From the NCBI GenBank assembly GCA_030429565.1, contig JAUIFE010000026.1, positions 1 through 64,000 of the forward strand: a stretch of DNA of 64,000 bases. Reading direction: 5' to 3'. Position numbers and translations under genes: made by a program. This document shows, piece after piece, positions 36,636 to 45,088 of this stretch. How positions within the stretch are numbered: the first letter of the stretch is position 1; every line of letters starts with the position of its first letter. This DNA is from Holophagae bacterium. Its GTDB lineage: Bacteria > Acidobacteriota > Holophagae > Acanthopleuribacterales > Acanthopleuribacteraceae. Under the pieces are notes generated by a model. That model saw only the letters and a program-made list of their open reading frames with translations. It ran no database searches and was not told where the DNA came from.

Positions 36636-37208
36636 CTGCACTCCTCGGGGAAGCTGTGACTGTAAGGCGTGATGATGGGTGTTTAAAACTATTAGGCGGT
36701 AGATAGACGGAATAAATATGTAAATAAATCGATTGCTACTTTATTAATATAAGAAGGAAAAAGCGAGGTCAATCACTTTTTGAGGTTTGTTATTCGTGTA
36801 AAGTTGTGCGGGGCCTTTTGTTTTTGCCGTTGGCGATGTTTTGCGGTGGCGTAAGTTGTTTGTAATTAGTTGCTTGTGTGAAAAGTGGAAAAGCCGGCAA
36901 AAAAGATCGAAAAAAATGTATCTCCTGTATGGGGCCGGGTACTTATGAGGTAGAACGTCGCGTGAAGAGCGCGGTTGTTCGAGTGTTGGCTGGACACCCT
37001 TCTTGCCGAGGAGATTTGCTACATTCCATGTGGCATATGAGCTCGCTATGTATGATGAGAGCAGTTTTTAATACTATGCTCTTGATTGCGAGACCTTTTG
37101 GGTTTGCAGAGACCCTTCGTCCTATTTTTTCCTATGACGAAAAAGCGAGGACTTTACCTTATCTTTATCCTCGACGGCCTCTACTGGCGTGACGGCCGTT
37201 CTGCCCCG
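36636..37208. other. Intergenic region, possible untranslated RNA
   Basis: No protein gene is convincing. A 104-codon GTG frame (36878-37192, plus) lacks a ribosome site and a protein-like composition. Two plus-strand terminators follow immediately (37210-37250 and 37265-37299), with no plus-strand gene upstream to use them, so a transcript ending there may be a non-coding RNA. Confidence 0.35.
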
Positions 37209-37209
37209 A

Positions 37210-37250
37210 CGGCGAGTTCTTTCCCTTGAGAGCTCGCCGTTTTTCCTTTA
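37210..37250 (+). terminator. Rho-independent terminator (first of two in tandem)
   Basis: The stem GGCGAG/CTCGCC encloses about 17 nt and is followed by GTTTTTCC. It points rightward. No plus-strand coding gene precedes it. Confidence 0.6.
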
Positions 37251-37264
37251 TCGCGTTATCGAAG

Positions 37265-37299
37265 AAGCCGGTGCTCCTGATGGGGTGCCGGCTTTTTTA
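37265..37299 (+). terminator. Rho-independent terminator (second of two in tandem)
   Basis: The stem AAGCCGG with CCGGCTT, and inner pairing around TGCTCCTGATGGGGTG, is followed by a run of six T residues (37293-37298). A strong rightward terminator 15 bp after the first. Confidence 0.75.
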
Positions 37300-37330
37300 T
37301 TGGTTGGATTGGGTTTTCTTGAGCCTGGGT

Positions 37331-37362
37331 AAAAAAAAGGCGGTGCGCCGAAGCACACCGCC
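37331..37362 (-). terminator. Rho-independent terminator of protease paralog 3
   Basis: On the minus strand a stem of about 10 bp (GGCGGTGTGC with GCGCACCGCC) is closed by a TTCG tetraloop and followed by eight T residues. It lies 8 bp beyond the stop codon. A textbook terminator. Confidence 0.92.
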
Positions 37363-37369
37363 AGGGTGA

Positions 37370-38572
37370 TTAATAGGTGACCAGCGACAGCCACATGTCG
37401 ATCAGGCCGTTGCCCGTGCCGTAACCCGGGTTGAGGTAGGCCACCGAGTAGGCTGAGTTGTATATAGCGCGTACCAAGCCGGTGCGGGTAATGCCTGGGC
37501 GCAATTCGCGCAGGAGGGCGGCTTGCGCGGCAACCATGGGGGTGGCCATGGACGTGCCGGTCCGTTCGGCCCAGCCGTCGCCGGGGTAGCAGCTGATGAT
37601 GCTTTCGCCAGGGGCGACCAGGTCGACGTAGCTGCCGTAGTTGGCGAAGTCGGAGCGGTAGCCTTGGTTGGTGATCGAGCTAACCGTGACCACGCCCGGG
37701 ATATTGGCCGGGTAGTTGAGGTAGCTGGTGTTTTCGTTGCCGGCCGAGGTGACGACCAGAATGCCGTTGCTTTGTGCCACGTCGATCCACGATCTCAGCA
37801 GTGGTGAGCTTTCACTCAGGCTGAAGCTGAGGTTGATAACGTCCACGCCCTGATCAACGGCGAAGGCGATGGCTTGAATCACGTCGAACAATTCGGCGCG
37901 GCCGCTGCTGTCAACAACACGAATCGGCAAGATTCGTGTCTCGGGCGCCACCAAGCGGATGATGCCCGCGACGTGGGTGCCGTGACCGTAGCTGACGGGA
38001 TCGGCGGTCGTGAAACCGTAGTTTTGTTCTTCGTTGGGGTCGTAGTCGTTGTCGACGAAATCGTAGCCTTCGGCAAGGTGGTCGCGTAAGAAGCTGTGGC
38101 TGGTGTCAACGCCGGTGTCGATGACGGCAACGGTGGTGCCGGCGCCGCGCGTGTACAGCATCGTGGTGCGGTGTTCGGTTAAGCGGTGAAAGGGTTGGTC
38201 GTACACTTCGTTTGCTTGAACGTTGCCGCTGATGGGTTTGGTTAAGTCATCAAGAATGATAATCGAACGCGAGTTGAGAAGCGTGGGGTCGTCGGTCGAG
38301 TCGAGGGTTGCGGTGTCGTTGATTTCGGCATAAGTGACAGCCGCGTTGGCGCGCAATGCTTCGAGGATCTCAGCGGTGCTGAGATTGTCTTCGACGACAA
38401 TTTTATGCAGTTTGTCATCGGAAGAGGCTTCGGTGTGGCTAATCGTTAGATCGGTGACCACGTTGGTGATCACTTCGGCTTGGTCAAGAGCGACGACAAA
38501 TTCTTGTTGGGCAAAAAGGACGGTGCTTGGCAGCAGGGTTAGGAGGCAGAGGAAAGGTTTCAGTGATTTCAT
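37370..38572 (-). CDS. Secreted subtilisin-like serine protease (S8), paralog 3
   Basis: A 400-residue S8 peptidase with signal peptide MKSLKPFLCLLTLLPSTVLFA, a prodomain that also carries SRSIIILDD, and the triad Asp152 (AVIDTGVD), His197 (YGHGTHVAG) and Ser341 (TGTSMATP). It is clearly more distant than the other two; the LDTNNNG loop is replaced by GFTTADPVS, and the C-terminus is shorter. ATG at 38572 follows GAGGAG. A strong terminator follows. It is probably exported and self-activated by removal of the prodomain; substrate unknown. Confidence 0.93.
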   Translation of the reverse strand: MKSLKPFLCLLTLLPSTVLFAQQEFVVALDQAEVITNVVTDLTISHTEASSDDKLHKIVVEDNLSTAEILEALRANAAVTYAEINDTATLDSTDDPTLLNSRSIIILDDLTKPISGNVQANEVYDQPFHRLTEHRTTMLYTRGAGTTVAVIDTGVDTSHSFLRDHLAEGYDFVDNDYDPNEEQNYGFTTADPVSYGHGTHVAGIIRLVAPETRILPIRVVDSSGRAELFDVIQAIAFAVDQGVDVINLSFSLSESSPLLRSWIDVAQSNGILVVTSAGNENTSYLNYPANIPGVVTVSSITNQGYRSDFANYGSYVDLVAPGESIISCYPGDGWAERTGTSMATPMVAAQAALLRELRPGITRTGLVRAIYNSAYSVAYLNPGYGTGNGLIDMWLSLVTY

Positions 38573-39320
38573 GGTGTCTCCTCAATCGATACAAAGATGG
38601 GAAGCAGGCGCCGGGTGGATGAGTCACTGCTTCTGGAGGATGCACCAGGTCCAGGTCAAGTTGTAGCTACAAACTTAAACAGGGCTCGTGCAGGTCGATG
38701 GGTATCGACCGAATATTGCTTAAATCCCTGGTGCTAAAGAGACCCTGCTGTTTTGGATGAGGTTCGAACGAACAAGTCGGCAACTTGTTGTGCGCCCTTT
38801 TCGGCTGGGCCGCTTTCGCTGTTGGGGAAGCGCTTTTTTTTGGGACGGATTCGATTCGAAAAGCTCGAAGTCGAGAGGGACGGGTCGTTATTGCTCGGTA
38901 AGTACCGAAAAAAGACGGCACTTTAAACCCAAAGTGACGTGATGCGGTGTCTCTTTTGGGCTTGGGCGGAATCTCATAGGAATAAATCAGGAAAGAATGT
39001 TTCCTTATTCCGATCAATAACCTCTTCTAAAATAATCTATATTCAACATTTGTCAATGCTTAAGCCGCTGTAACCAGGAGAACTTTGTCATGAAAAGGGG
39101 GGGATGGCCGTTTTTGCGTGGCAATGGCATGGTTGGCACCCATTGATGAGCCATGTTGACGGCGTTGCTGCCGTAAAAAAGGTGTATCTCAGTCGACCGA
39201 CGCGGTACCTGGTAGAAGAGTAGTCAAATTTGCCGGGTGGGTGAATTGCTGCTTCTGGAATGATGCGCTCCAGAAAAAAGATCCAACATGGTCGCGATCG
39301 GGTGGCGCCGATCTCGTAAT
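38573..39320. other. 750-bp gap before flgE, no gene seen
   Basis: No frame with a ribosome site. Two short similar sequences, GGTGGATGAGTCACTGCTTC (38614) and GGTGGGTGAATTGCTGCTTC (39237), suggest a small degenerate direct repeat about 620 bp apart. An AT-rich part (39000-39070) probably holds the protease promoter. Confidence 0.4.
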
Positions 39321-40610
39321 TTATCGTTTTAACCCTAATATTTCCTGAAGTATCTGATCCGCAGTGGTCACTGACTTCGAGTTGGATTGGTATCCTCTTT
39401 GGTGGATGATGAGTTCGGTGAATTCGTCGGCGATGTCGACGTTGCTGGATTCTAATGCTCCGCCGAATACTACCGTGCCACCATTATCCGCCGAGAAAAA
39501 TGGGTCGCCTGAGGCCGCTGTCGTTTCGAAGAAATTGGCATCGATTTGTTTCAGCCCCTCCATATTGTTGAAATTTGCGATTGCCACAGCGCCGAGTGCA
39601 TGAGTTTCGCCGTTGCTGAAGAATCCCAACATGGTGCCGTCTTGCGTAAATTCAATGCGGTTCAAATCACCACTGCCGAAACCGTCTTGAAAGAAGGTGC
39701 CGTTGGTGGAGAAACCCGAGAAGTTGGTTAGGAAGCTGTCATTATTAATAGAACCGTCGCTGTTGGTTGAGAATTCGATTAAGTCCCAGGTGAAGCTGAT
39801 GTCGCCTGGCGTATTACCTTCCTCATCGGCGGGCAATCCGGTGACGGTGATGGTCGGATTGGCAATGGCGGCGTCGTTGAGCGAGACGCCGTTAAGCGTG
39901 CTCAGGCGACCATTTTCGTCAAAAGTGACCGTGCCCGTCCCGTCGACCACGCTACCGTCATCAGTTGTAAAGTTATAGGACCAACTATTCAGCGCTTCAT
40001 CTTTGGTGAAGGTCAGGTTGAGTCGGCGTTTTTGGCCGCTGTCGTCCCAAATATCAATGTTCGTTTGGAATTCGCCGCCGGTTTCGGTTTGCGCACTGAG
40101 GTTGGTTATGTAACGCACGATTTGGGTGGCGCGGGGTGGCGACGGTTCCTCGAAGTCGATGGTCAGCGGCGCCGGCGTGCCGGAACGCACCACGTTGCCG
40201 TCGGCATCGACGTTGGTGTAACCCAAAACCGACCAGCCGTTGGCCGATTGGAGTGCGCCGTCGCGGTCAAATGTAAAATTGCCAGCGCGGGTGTAAGCCA
40301 CGCTGTCGCCGTCGGAAACTTGGAAAAAACCCTCGCCTTGCAAAGCCAGGTTGGTACTGACCCCGGTGCGACTGACCGCGCCCTGGAAAAAGGCCGGTGA
40401 AATCGATTGCGTGCGTGTCCCCAAGCCGTACTGAATGGGGTTTACCGCGCCGCCGTTGTTTTGTACTTGGTTGACCATTAACTGGGAAAAATTGATGGTG
40501 CCGCGTTTGTAACCGGATGTGTTGATGTTGGCGAGGTTGTTGCCAACCACGCTTAAACCGGTTGCGTGGGCGCGCAGGCCGGTGAGGGCGGAATAAAATG
40601 TCGGTAGCAT
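39321..40610 (-). CDS. flgE: Flagellar hook protein FlgE
   Basis: A 429-residue flagellar hook protein. The N-terminal rod-like segment is diagnostic (FYSALTGLRAHATGLSVVGN then NLANINTSGYKR), followed by QYGLGTRTQSIS, the FlgE/FlgF/FlgG core (LQGEGFFQVSDG, YTRAGNFTFDRDG) and the C-terminal helix pair (LESSNVDIADEFTELIIHQR then GYQSNSKSVTTADQILQEIL). ATG at 40610 follows GGGAGGTG. It stands alone here, without rod or hook-assembly genes, so either it is an isolated flagellar gene or the cluster lies elsewhere. It is distinct from the T3SS at 53-64 kb. Confidence 0.93.
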   Translation of the reverse strand: MLPTFYSALTGLRAHATGLSVVGNNLANINTSGYKRGTINFSQLMVNQVQNNGGAVNPIQYGLGTRTQSISPAFFQGAVSRTGVSTNLALQGEGFFQVSDGDSVAYTRAGNFTFDRDGALQSANGWSVLGYTNVDADGNVVRSGTPAPLTIDFEEPSPPRATQIVRYITNLSAQTETGGEFQTNIDIWDDSGQKRRLNLTFTKDEALNSWSYNFTTDDGSVVDGTGTVTFDENGRLSTLNGVSLNDAAIANPTITVTGLPADEEGNTPGDISFTWDLIEFSTNSDGSINNDSFLTNFSGFSTNGTFFQDGFGSGDLNRIEFTQDGTMLGFFSNGETHALGAVAIANFNNMEGLKQIDANFFETTAASGDPFFSADNGGTVVFGGALESSNVDIADEFTELIIHQRGYQSNSKSVTTADQILQEILGLKR

Positions 40611-40722
40611 GGACGCACCTCCCTGGCTTGGGAAGAGCAAAAACAACGCCAAACAGATAGTTGTTGGGATGGTGGCGTAATGTTTTGATAATTATAGGTT
40701 TGTCTTGTTTGCGATTGATGTG

Positions 40723-40750
40723 AAAAAGGCCGACGCTGGGCGTCGGCCTT
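40723..40750 (-). terminator. Rho-independent terminator after the S1-domain gene
   Basis: A perfect 11-bp stem (AAGGCCGACGC/GCGTCGGCCTT) with a three-base loop is followed by TTT on the minus strand. It lies about 40 bp beyond the stop of the S1-domain gene and separates it from flgE. Confidence 0.85.
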
Positions 40751-40791
40751 GTGATTTTTTGCCTGCTAGGCAGATATTGCCAGGTTGCGAT

Positions 40792-42735
40792 CTAGCTTTT
40801 TTTACCCTTTGACTTATCTTTGTCTTTGGGGGCACCCGCCTGTTTTTTCTTCGGGCTAGTCACGGATCCTGGCTGGTTGGCAAACCGTGAGAACGGGTGG
40901 TCGTCGTCGACCACTTTTCTGAAAACGGCTGGAGCGCTTGCTTCAACAACCGATTTTACCCGGCCTTTTCGATGGGGTTTCGGTTCACTGCGATGCTCGC
41001 GGCCGGCTTTTTGGTCGCTGTAACGGCCGCGTTCGCCGCCACGACGCTCACCGCCGCGTTGGTCGTCACGGTGACGGGGACGTTTGTCGTAGGAGCGCTC
41101 ATCATCACGGTGACGGGGACGTTTGTCGTAGGAACGGTCGTCGTCGCGATGACGGGGACGTCGGTCGTAGGAGCGCTCATCATCACGGTGACGGGGGCGT
41201 TTGTCGTAGGAGCGCTCATCGTCGCGGTGACGGGGGCGTTTGTCGTAGGAACGGTCGTCGTCGCGATGACGGGGACGTCTGTCGGAAGAACGCTCATCAT
41301 CGCGGTGGCGCGGACGTCGGTCGTAGGAACGCTCATCATCGCGGTGGCGCGGACGTCGGTCGGAGGAACGCTCATCATCGCGGTGGCGCGGACGTTTGTC
41401 GTAGGAGCGCTCATCATCGCGGTGGCGCGGACGTTTGTCGTAGGAACGCTCATCGTCACGATGACGGGGACGTTTGTCGTAGGAACGCTCATCGTCGCGA
41501 TGACGGGGGCGTTTGTCGTAGGAACGCTCATCGTCGCGATGCCGGGGGCGTTTGTCGTAGGAACGCTCATCGTCACGATGGCGCGGGCGTTTGTCGTAGG
41601 AACGCTCATCGTCGCGATGGCGCGGGCGTTTGTCGTAGGAACCCTCATCGTCGCGATGACGTGGGCGTCGGTCATAGGAGCGCTCGTCGTCACGATGGCG
41701 CGGGCGTCGGTCGTAACTGCGATCATCATCACGACGGCGCGAATCCCGGTCGTAGCCGCGCTCATCGCGGCCACGTCCATGCTTACCGTGGCCACGGTGG
41801 TCATCGCGGTGATGACGACTTTCGCGGTCCTCGTGGCGCCGGGGACTTTCGCGGTGATCGTCTTCATCCTGGTCGCGAAAGCGCCGTCCGCGTGGGCGCG
41901 GGTCGGGATTTAATTCAATGCGGGATTCCTGGAGGATAACCATGTCCTCGCGTTTCAAGATACCGAGCGCACGCTTGAACGACTTTTTACTAATATCGAG
42001 TAGGTCTTTAATCGCTTCGGGGCTGCTGTCATCGGTGAGATCCAAGTGGCCGTCATTGGCCGCCATGGCGTTGAGAATTTTCTGGCGTGCTTCCAACAAA
42101 CCGGTAATGCCCATCGCTTTGAGGGTTAGATCAATTTTGCCGTCGTCACGAACTTTCACGACATAACCGTTAATTGTCGTGCCGACCGCCGGCAGTTCTT
42201 CGGTTTCGGTGGAACGATAAATAAAACCCGAATGGGTGCTTTCGACGATGGCATAGGCGCCGAGACCGGTGTGGTTGCTAATCAGCAGTTCAACTTGTTG
42301 GCCGCGGCGGTAGGGGACTTCCTCAAAAGAGAGGAACTGATTGAGTTTGTTGGTGGCGTAGAGGCGGTTGCGGCCCTCTTCCAGGCAGACCCGTACGACG
42401 GCGATGTCGCCTTCTTCAAGGTTCTTACCCTGTTCGCGCAGGGGCACAAGCAAATCTTTGTCCAGGCCCCAATCCAAGAAGGCGCCGATTTCCATGGTAT
42501 TGATAACGCGCAAAGCGGCGAATTGGTCGACTTCCGCTTTGGGCTTTTGCGTGGTCGCGATTAAACGTTCTTCGGAATCGAGATAAATGAATACCTCGAC
42601 CCAGTCACCGACGTCTGCATCGGTGGGGGCATATTTTTCGGGTAATAAAATGTCGCCGTGCTCCGCGCCCAAATAGGGGCCTTGTGGGCTCCAGCGCACG
42701 ATTTGCAAACGGTTAAAGCGACCAATCTGAACCAT
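40792..42735 (-). CDS. CvfB-like S1-domain RNA-binding protein with a long charged repeat tail
   Basis: A 647-residue protein. Residues 1-280 match the CvfB/YitL pattern of tandem S1-like domains (GAFLDWGLDKDLLVPLREQG, GYVVKVRDDGKIDLTLK) followed by a winged-helix segment (DLTDDSSPEAIKDLLDISKK then SFKRALGILKRE). CvfB-type proteins bind RNA and influence virulence gene expression in firmicutes. Residues from about 300 to 590 are a low-complexity tail with roughly 17 copies of a 13-residue unit of the form RPRHRDDERSYDK, encoded by 39-bp repeats. The extreme C-terminus is lysine-rich. ATG at 42735 follows AGGAGG. The tail is probably disordered and RNA-binding; its copy number may vary. Confidence 0.8.
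   Translation of the reverse strand: MVQIGRFNRLQIVRWSPQGPYLGAEHGDILLPEKYAPTDADVGDWVEVFIYLDSEERLIATTQKPKAEVDQFAALRVINTMEIGAFLDWGLDKDLLVPLREQGKNLEEGDIAVVRVCLEEGRNRLYATNKLNQFLSFEEVPYRRGQQVELLISNHTGLGAYAIVESTHSGFIYRSTETEELPAVGTTINGYVVKVRDDGKIDLTLKAMGITGLLEARQKILNAMAANDGHLDLTDDSSPEAIKDLLDISKKSFKRALGILKREDMVILQESRIELNPDPRPRGRRFRDQDEDDHRESPRRHEDRESRHHRDDHRGHGKHGRGRDERGYDRDSRRRDDDRSYDRRPRHRDDERSYDRRPRHRDDEGSYDKRPRHRDDERSYDKRPRHRDDERSYDKRPRHRDDERSYDKRPRHRDDERSYDKRPRHRDDERSYDKRPRHRDDERSYDKRPRHRDDERSSDRRPRHRDDERSYDRRPRHRDDERSSDRRPRHRDDDRSYDKRPRHRDDERSYDKRPRHRDDERSYDRRPRHRDDDRSYDKRPRHRDDERSYDKRPRHRDDQRGGERRGGERGRYSDQKAGREHRSEPKPHRKGRVKSVVEASAPAVFRKVVDDDHPFSRFANQPGSVTSPKKKQAGAPKDKDKSKGKKS
41060..41740 (-). 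repeat. 39-bp in-frame coding repeats
   Basis: About 17 near-identical 39-bp units inside the S1-domain gene encode RPRHRDDERSYDK and variants (SSDR, DRSYD, EGSYD). The 39-bp period keeps the frame, unlike the 32- and 35-bp intergenic arrays. Such arrays expand and contract by slippage. Confidence 0.9.
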
Positions 42736-43334
42736 GGTTCCTCCTACACGCCGAACGGCGGCTGCACAGACTACCACAACCGAAGTCAAACAGGTGAAAA
42801 AGTTAGAAAGAAAAAATTCCTCGGGGGCGATGCCGTTCTGACCGCGCTCGGGAAGCCTATAAATTCAAGGTTCGGCAGGATTTGCCGTGGCTTAAATGCG
42901 ATTGTAATTAAGTGATGCGGGACGGCTGATCAACGTGCAACGGTGGACCGATGTTTGCCGCCAATCGCGCGTCGGATGGGCATTGACCTGTTTTTGAAGC
43001 GAGCACCTGCCTGTGCCGGTGACACCATGTCCCGAAATTTTCCCGTTTTGGGTGACTTTTTTGGTTGGTGATTTGTTTTTGGCTCAGTGAAGCCAGAGAG
43101 AAGAGGCGGGTTAGGGATTGGAAAATGCCGAAACAAAGTCTTTTTTATGAAATCGTGACAAGATGTCAGGTTTTCTGGTTGGGTAAGTTTTGTAATTTCT
43201 ACAATTTATGAAAAAAAAGTTCGAAGCTCGTTTTTTTGTTTTAGTTTTGACCTTTCCTGAGCCGATGTTCAAAAACATGTCTATTCCATTTATGCCGCGC
43301 TTTGGCAAAGGAAAAACCCAGAGGAGCGCCGCTC
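42736..43334. other. Divergent intergenic region, no gene seen
   Basis: About 600 bp between the S1-domain gene and the secreted protein gene. It becomes AT-rich from 43140 to 43260, where the promoter of the rightward gene is likely. No repeat family member is present. Confidence 0.4.
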
Positions 43335-43835
43335 ATGAACGTTATGAAATCTGTCTGTCTTTTACTGGTTTTGGTCGGCGGCACCTTTAGCGCGATTGCC
43401 TTTGATCGCACCGTTGTCCCGGCCGACTTCCAAGCCGCGATCTTTAAACAATTGTGCGCTTCCTACCTGCCAGGATTGCAAAATGCCACGGTTGTCATCG
43501 TCAGTGACCAACCGCGCCCGCAACTTGTCGCTGAATTTGGACGCGCCGATTTCAAGGTGCGGATGGTGCATCCCGATTTTTGGGAACCTCAAGACAATGA
43601 GATCCTTTATTTACCGCAAACCCTCGATTACGACACGGCGGCGGCTTTGGCCCAGGGCCGTGACATGGTCCTGACGGATCATGTCGCCTGGGTTCGCGAG
43701 GGTTTGGCCACCTTTGGTATTGTGATGAAGAATAACCACGCCAATGTGGTCACCCATGTGGGTCGCTTGGAACGCAGCGGTCAACCGGTGGGGGTCGGCC
43801 TGTTCCGTTACGCAACGGTGGTTGATGCCCACTAG
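43335..43835 (+). CDS. Hypothetical secreted protein
   Basis: A 166-residue protein with a Sec signal peptide (MNVMKSVCLLLVLVGGTFSA, cleavage near IAFD). ATG at 43335 follows GAGGAG. The mature part is not recognised. It alternates strands and helices (LPGLQNATVVIVSDQPRPQL, FKVRMVHPDFWEPQDNEILY) with no cysteine pair or catalytic motif. No operon partner. It is probably periplasmic or secreted. Confidence 0.7.
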   Translation: MNVMKSVCLLLVLVGGTFSAIAFDRTVVPADFQAAIFKQLCASYLPGLQNATVVIVSDQPRPQLVAEFGRADFKVRMVHPDFWEPQDNEILYLPQTLDYDTAAALAQGRDMVLTDHVAWVREGLATFGIVMKNNHANVVTHVGRLERSGQPVGVGLFRYATVVDAH

Positions 43836-44300
43836 TTTTTGTAAGTTCTTCAAAGGTTGCGCCGCGACGGGGGCGTGCGATTATTGGTGCTGTGTTGACT
43901 TGATTTGTAGTTAAGCCACTGTTTACGAGGGGTTTGCGTTGGTTGAGGGGCCGGTTGCGTGGTTTGCCGACGCGTCGCGTCGATGATTCTCGTCCCTATG
44001 GCGGGTGGGTGTTGGGCCAAAGCCGGCGCGTCCCAACCCCAAAAAGGGGCGGAAGGCCAATGTGTAATGGGAAACACATTTTGGCGGCACGGATACCGGT
44101 TTGCCTGTTTTTCTCTGAGAAACATTGAAGTGTCAGTGTTTTGCGTGTCGGTCACACAAGTGCGCTCGCCGCTAGGGAGTGAGGGGTTTTGTCCAGACGG
44201 CACGCAGATGGTCCGGCCTTTGCACCTAGGTCGTCTGTTTTCAAAACGGAGACGAAAGCGTCGCCGTGACGCTCACTTGATCTCATTTCTTGGAGGAACC
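43836..44300. other. Intergenic leader of the OmpA-like lipoprotein gene
   Basis: About 465 bp in which the lipoprotein frame stays open upstream (from 43959), but the proper start with its lipoprotein signal is at 44301. No other gene or repeat is recognised. The promoter lies somewhere here. Confidence 0.4.
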
Positions 44301-44966
44301 ATGTATTCATTTCGGCATAACCGCCTTCGTTTGATTGTGTCCACCTTATTACTCGGCTGTTTTGTGTTGACCGGCTGCGCGGTGCGCGGCCCCTATGAAA
44401 CGCGCCGCGATAAAACCGCCACCGGTGCGGGTATCGGCGCGGCTGTCGGCGCCTTAGCCTCCATTTTGGACGGTAAGAAAGAAGCAGATGAAATTCTCGC
44501 CCGTGCCGCGATCGGTGCGGTTGTCGGCGGCGGGATCGGCGCCTACATGGATGCCCAGGAAGAACGTATTGCCCGCATTCCCGGGACCCGCGTAGAACGG
44601 CTCGATCGCAACACATTGCTGGTGAAGTTCGACTCCGACGTGTTGTTTGATGTGAACTCGTCTTCATTAGGCGGGCAGTCACGCCAAACGCTTTCCCAAA
44701 TGACGAATGTATTAAAAGACTTCCCGAAAACGGCGGTGGTCATTCAAGGTCACACCGACTCGACCGGCAGTGACAGCCACAACCAAGCCCTGTCCGAACG
44801 TCGCGCCGGTTCCGTGCGCACCTTCTTCACCGGCCAAGGTATTCAAGGCCAACGTTTGGTCGCAATGGGTTACGGTGAAACCATGCCGGTTGCCGACAAC
44901 ACGACCGAGGGTGGTCGTCGCTTGAACCGCCGCGTCGACGTCGTCTTGCGCGCCCGCGCCCGTTAA
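44301..44966 (+). CDS. OmpA-family outer-membrane lipoprotein
   Basis: A 221-residue lipoprotein with a signal peptide ending in the lipobox LTGC (LGCFVLTGC), so Cys is the mature N-terminus. Then comes a glycine-rich YMGG/glycine-zipper segment (GAGIGAAVGALASILDG, AAIGAVVGGGIGAYMD) and a C-terminal OmpA domain (about residues 110-221; VVIQGHTDSTGSDSHNQALS and GYGETMPVADNTTEGGRRLN then RRV), which binds peptidoglycan. It probably anchors the outer membrane to the wall. ATG at 44301 follows GGAGG. A terminator lies 46 bp after the stop. Confidence 0.92.
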   Translation: MYSFRHNRLRLIVSTLLLGCFVLTGCAVRGPYETRRDKTATGAGIGAAVGALASILDGKKEADEILARAAIGAVVGGGIGAYMDAQEERIARIPGTRVERLDRNTLLVKFDSDVLFDVNSSSLGGQSRQTLSQMTNVLKDFPKTAVVIQGHTDSTGSDSHNQALSERRAGSVRTFFTGQGIQGQRLVAMGYGETMPVADNTTEGGRRLNRRVDVVLRARAR

Positions 44967-45012
44967 TCGAAAAGGTGCCGTCGCACGGCATCCCCATAAA
45001 GAACCATTGCCA

Positions 45013-45049
45013 AACGGCCGTTCGCGTAACTCGCGGCGGCCGTTTTTTC
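45013..45049 (+). terminator. Rho-independent terminator of the OmpA-like gene
   Basis: The stem AAACGGCCG (45013-45021) pairs with CGGCCGTTT (45038-45046), and the T run continues to 45049. Confidence 0.88.
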
Positions 45050-45088
45050 ATGGTCGTGTTTTGGGAGGCCTTCGGTTGGGGGAACCCT

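Noticed and set aside
40897..41939. Two plus-strand frames over 330 codons opposite the S1-domain gene
   Set aside because: They are antisense to the 39-bp coding repeats; composition (Val/Thr or His/Arg only) reflects the repeat, and there is no ribosome site.
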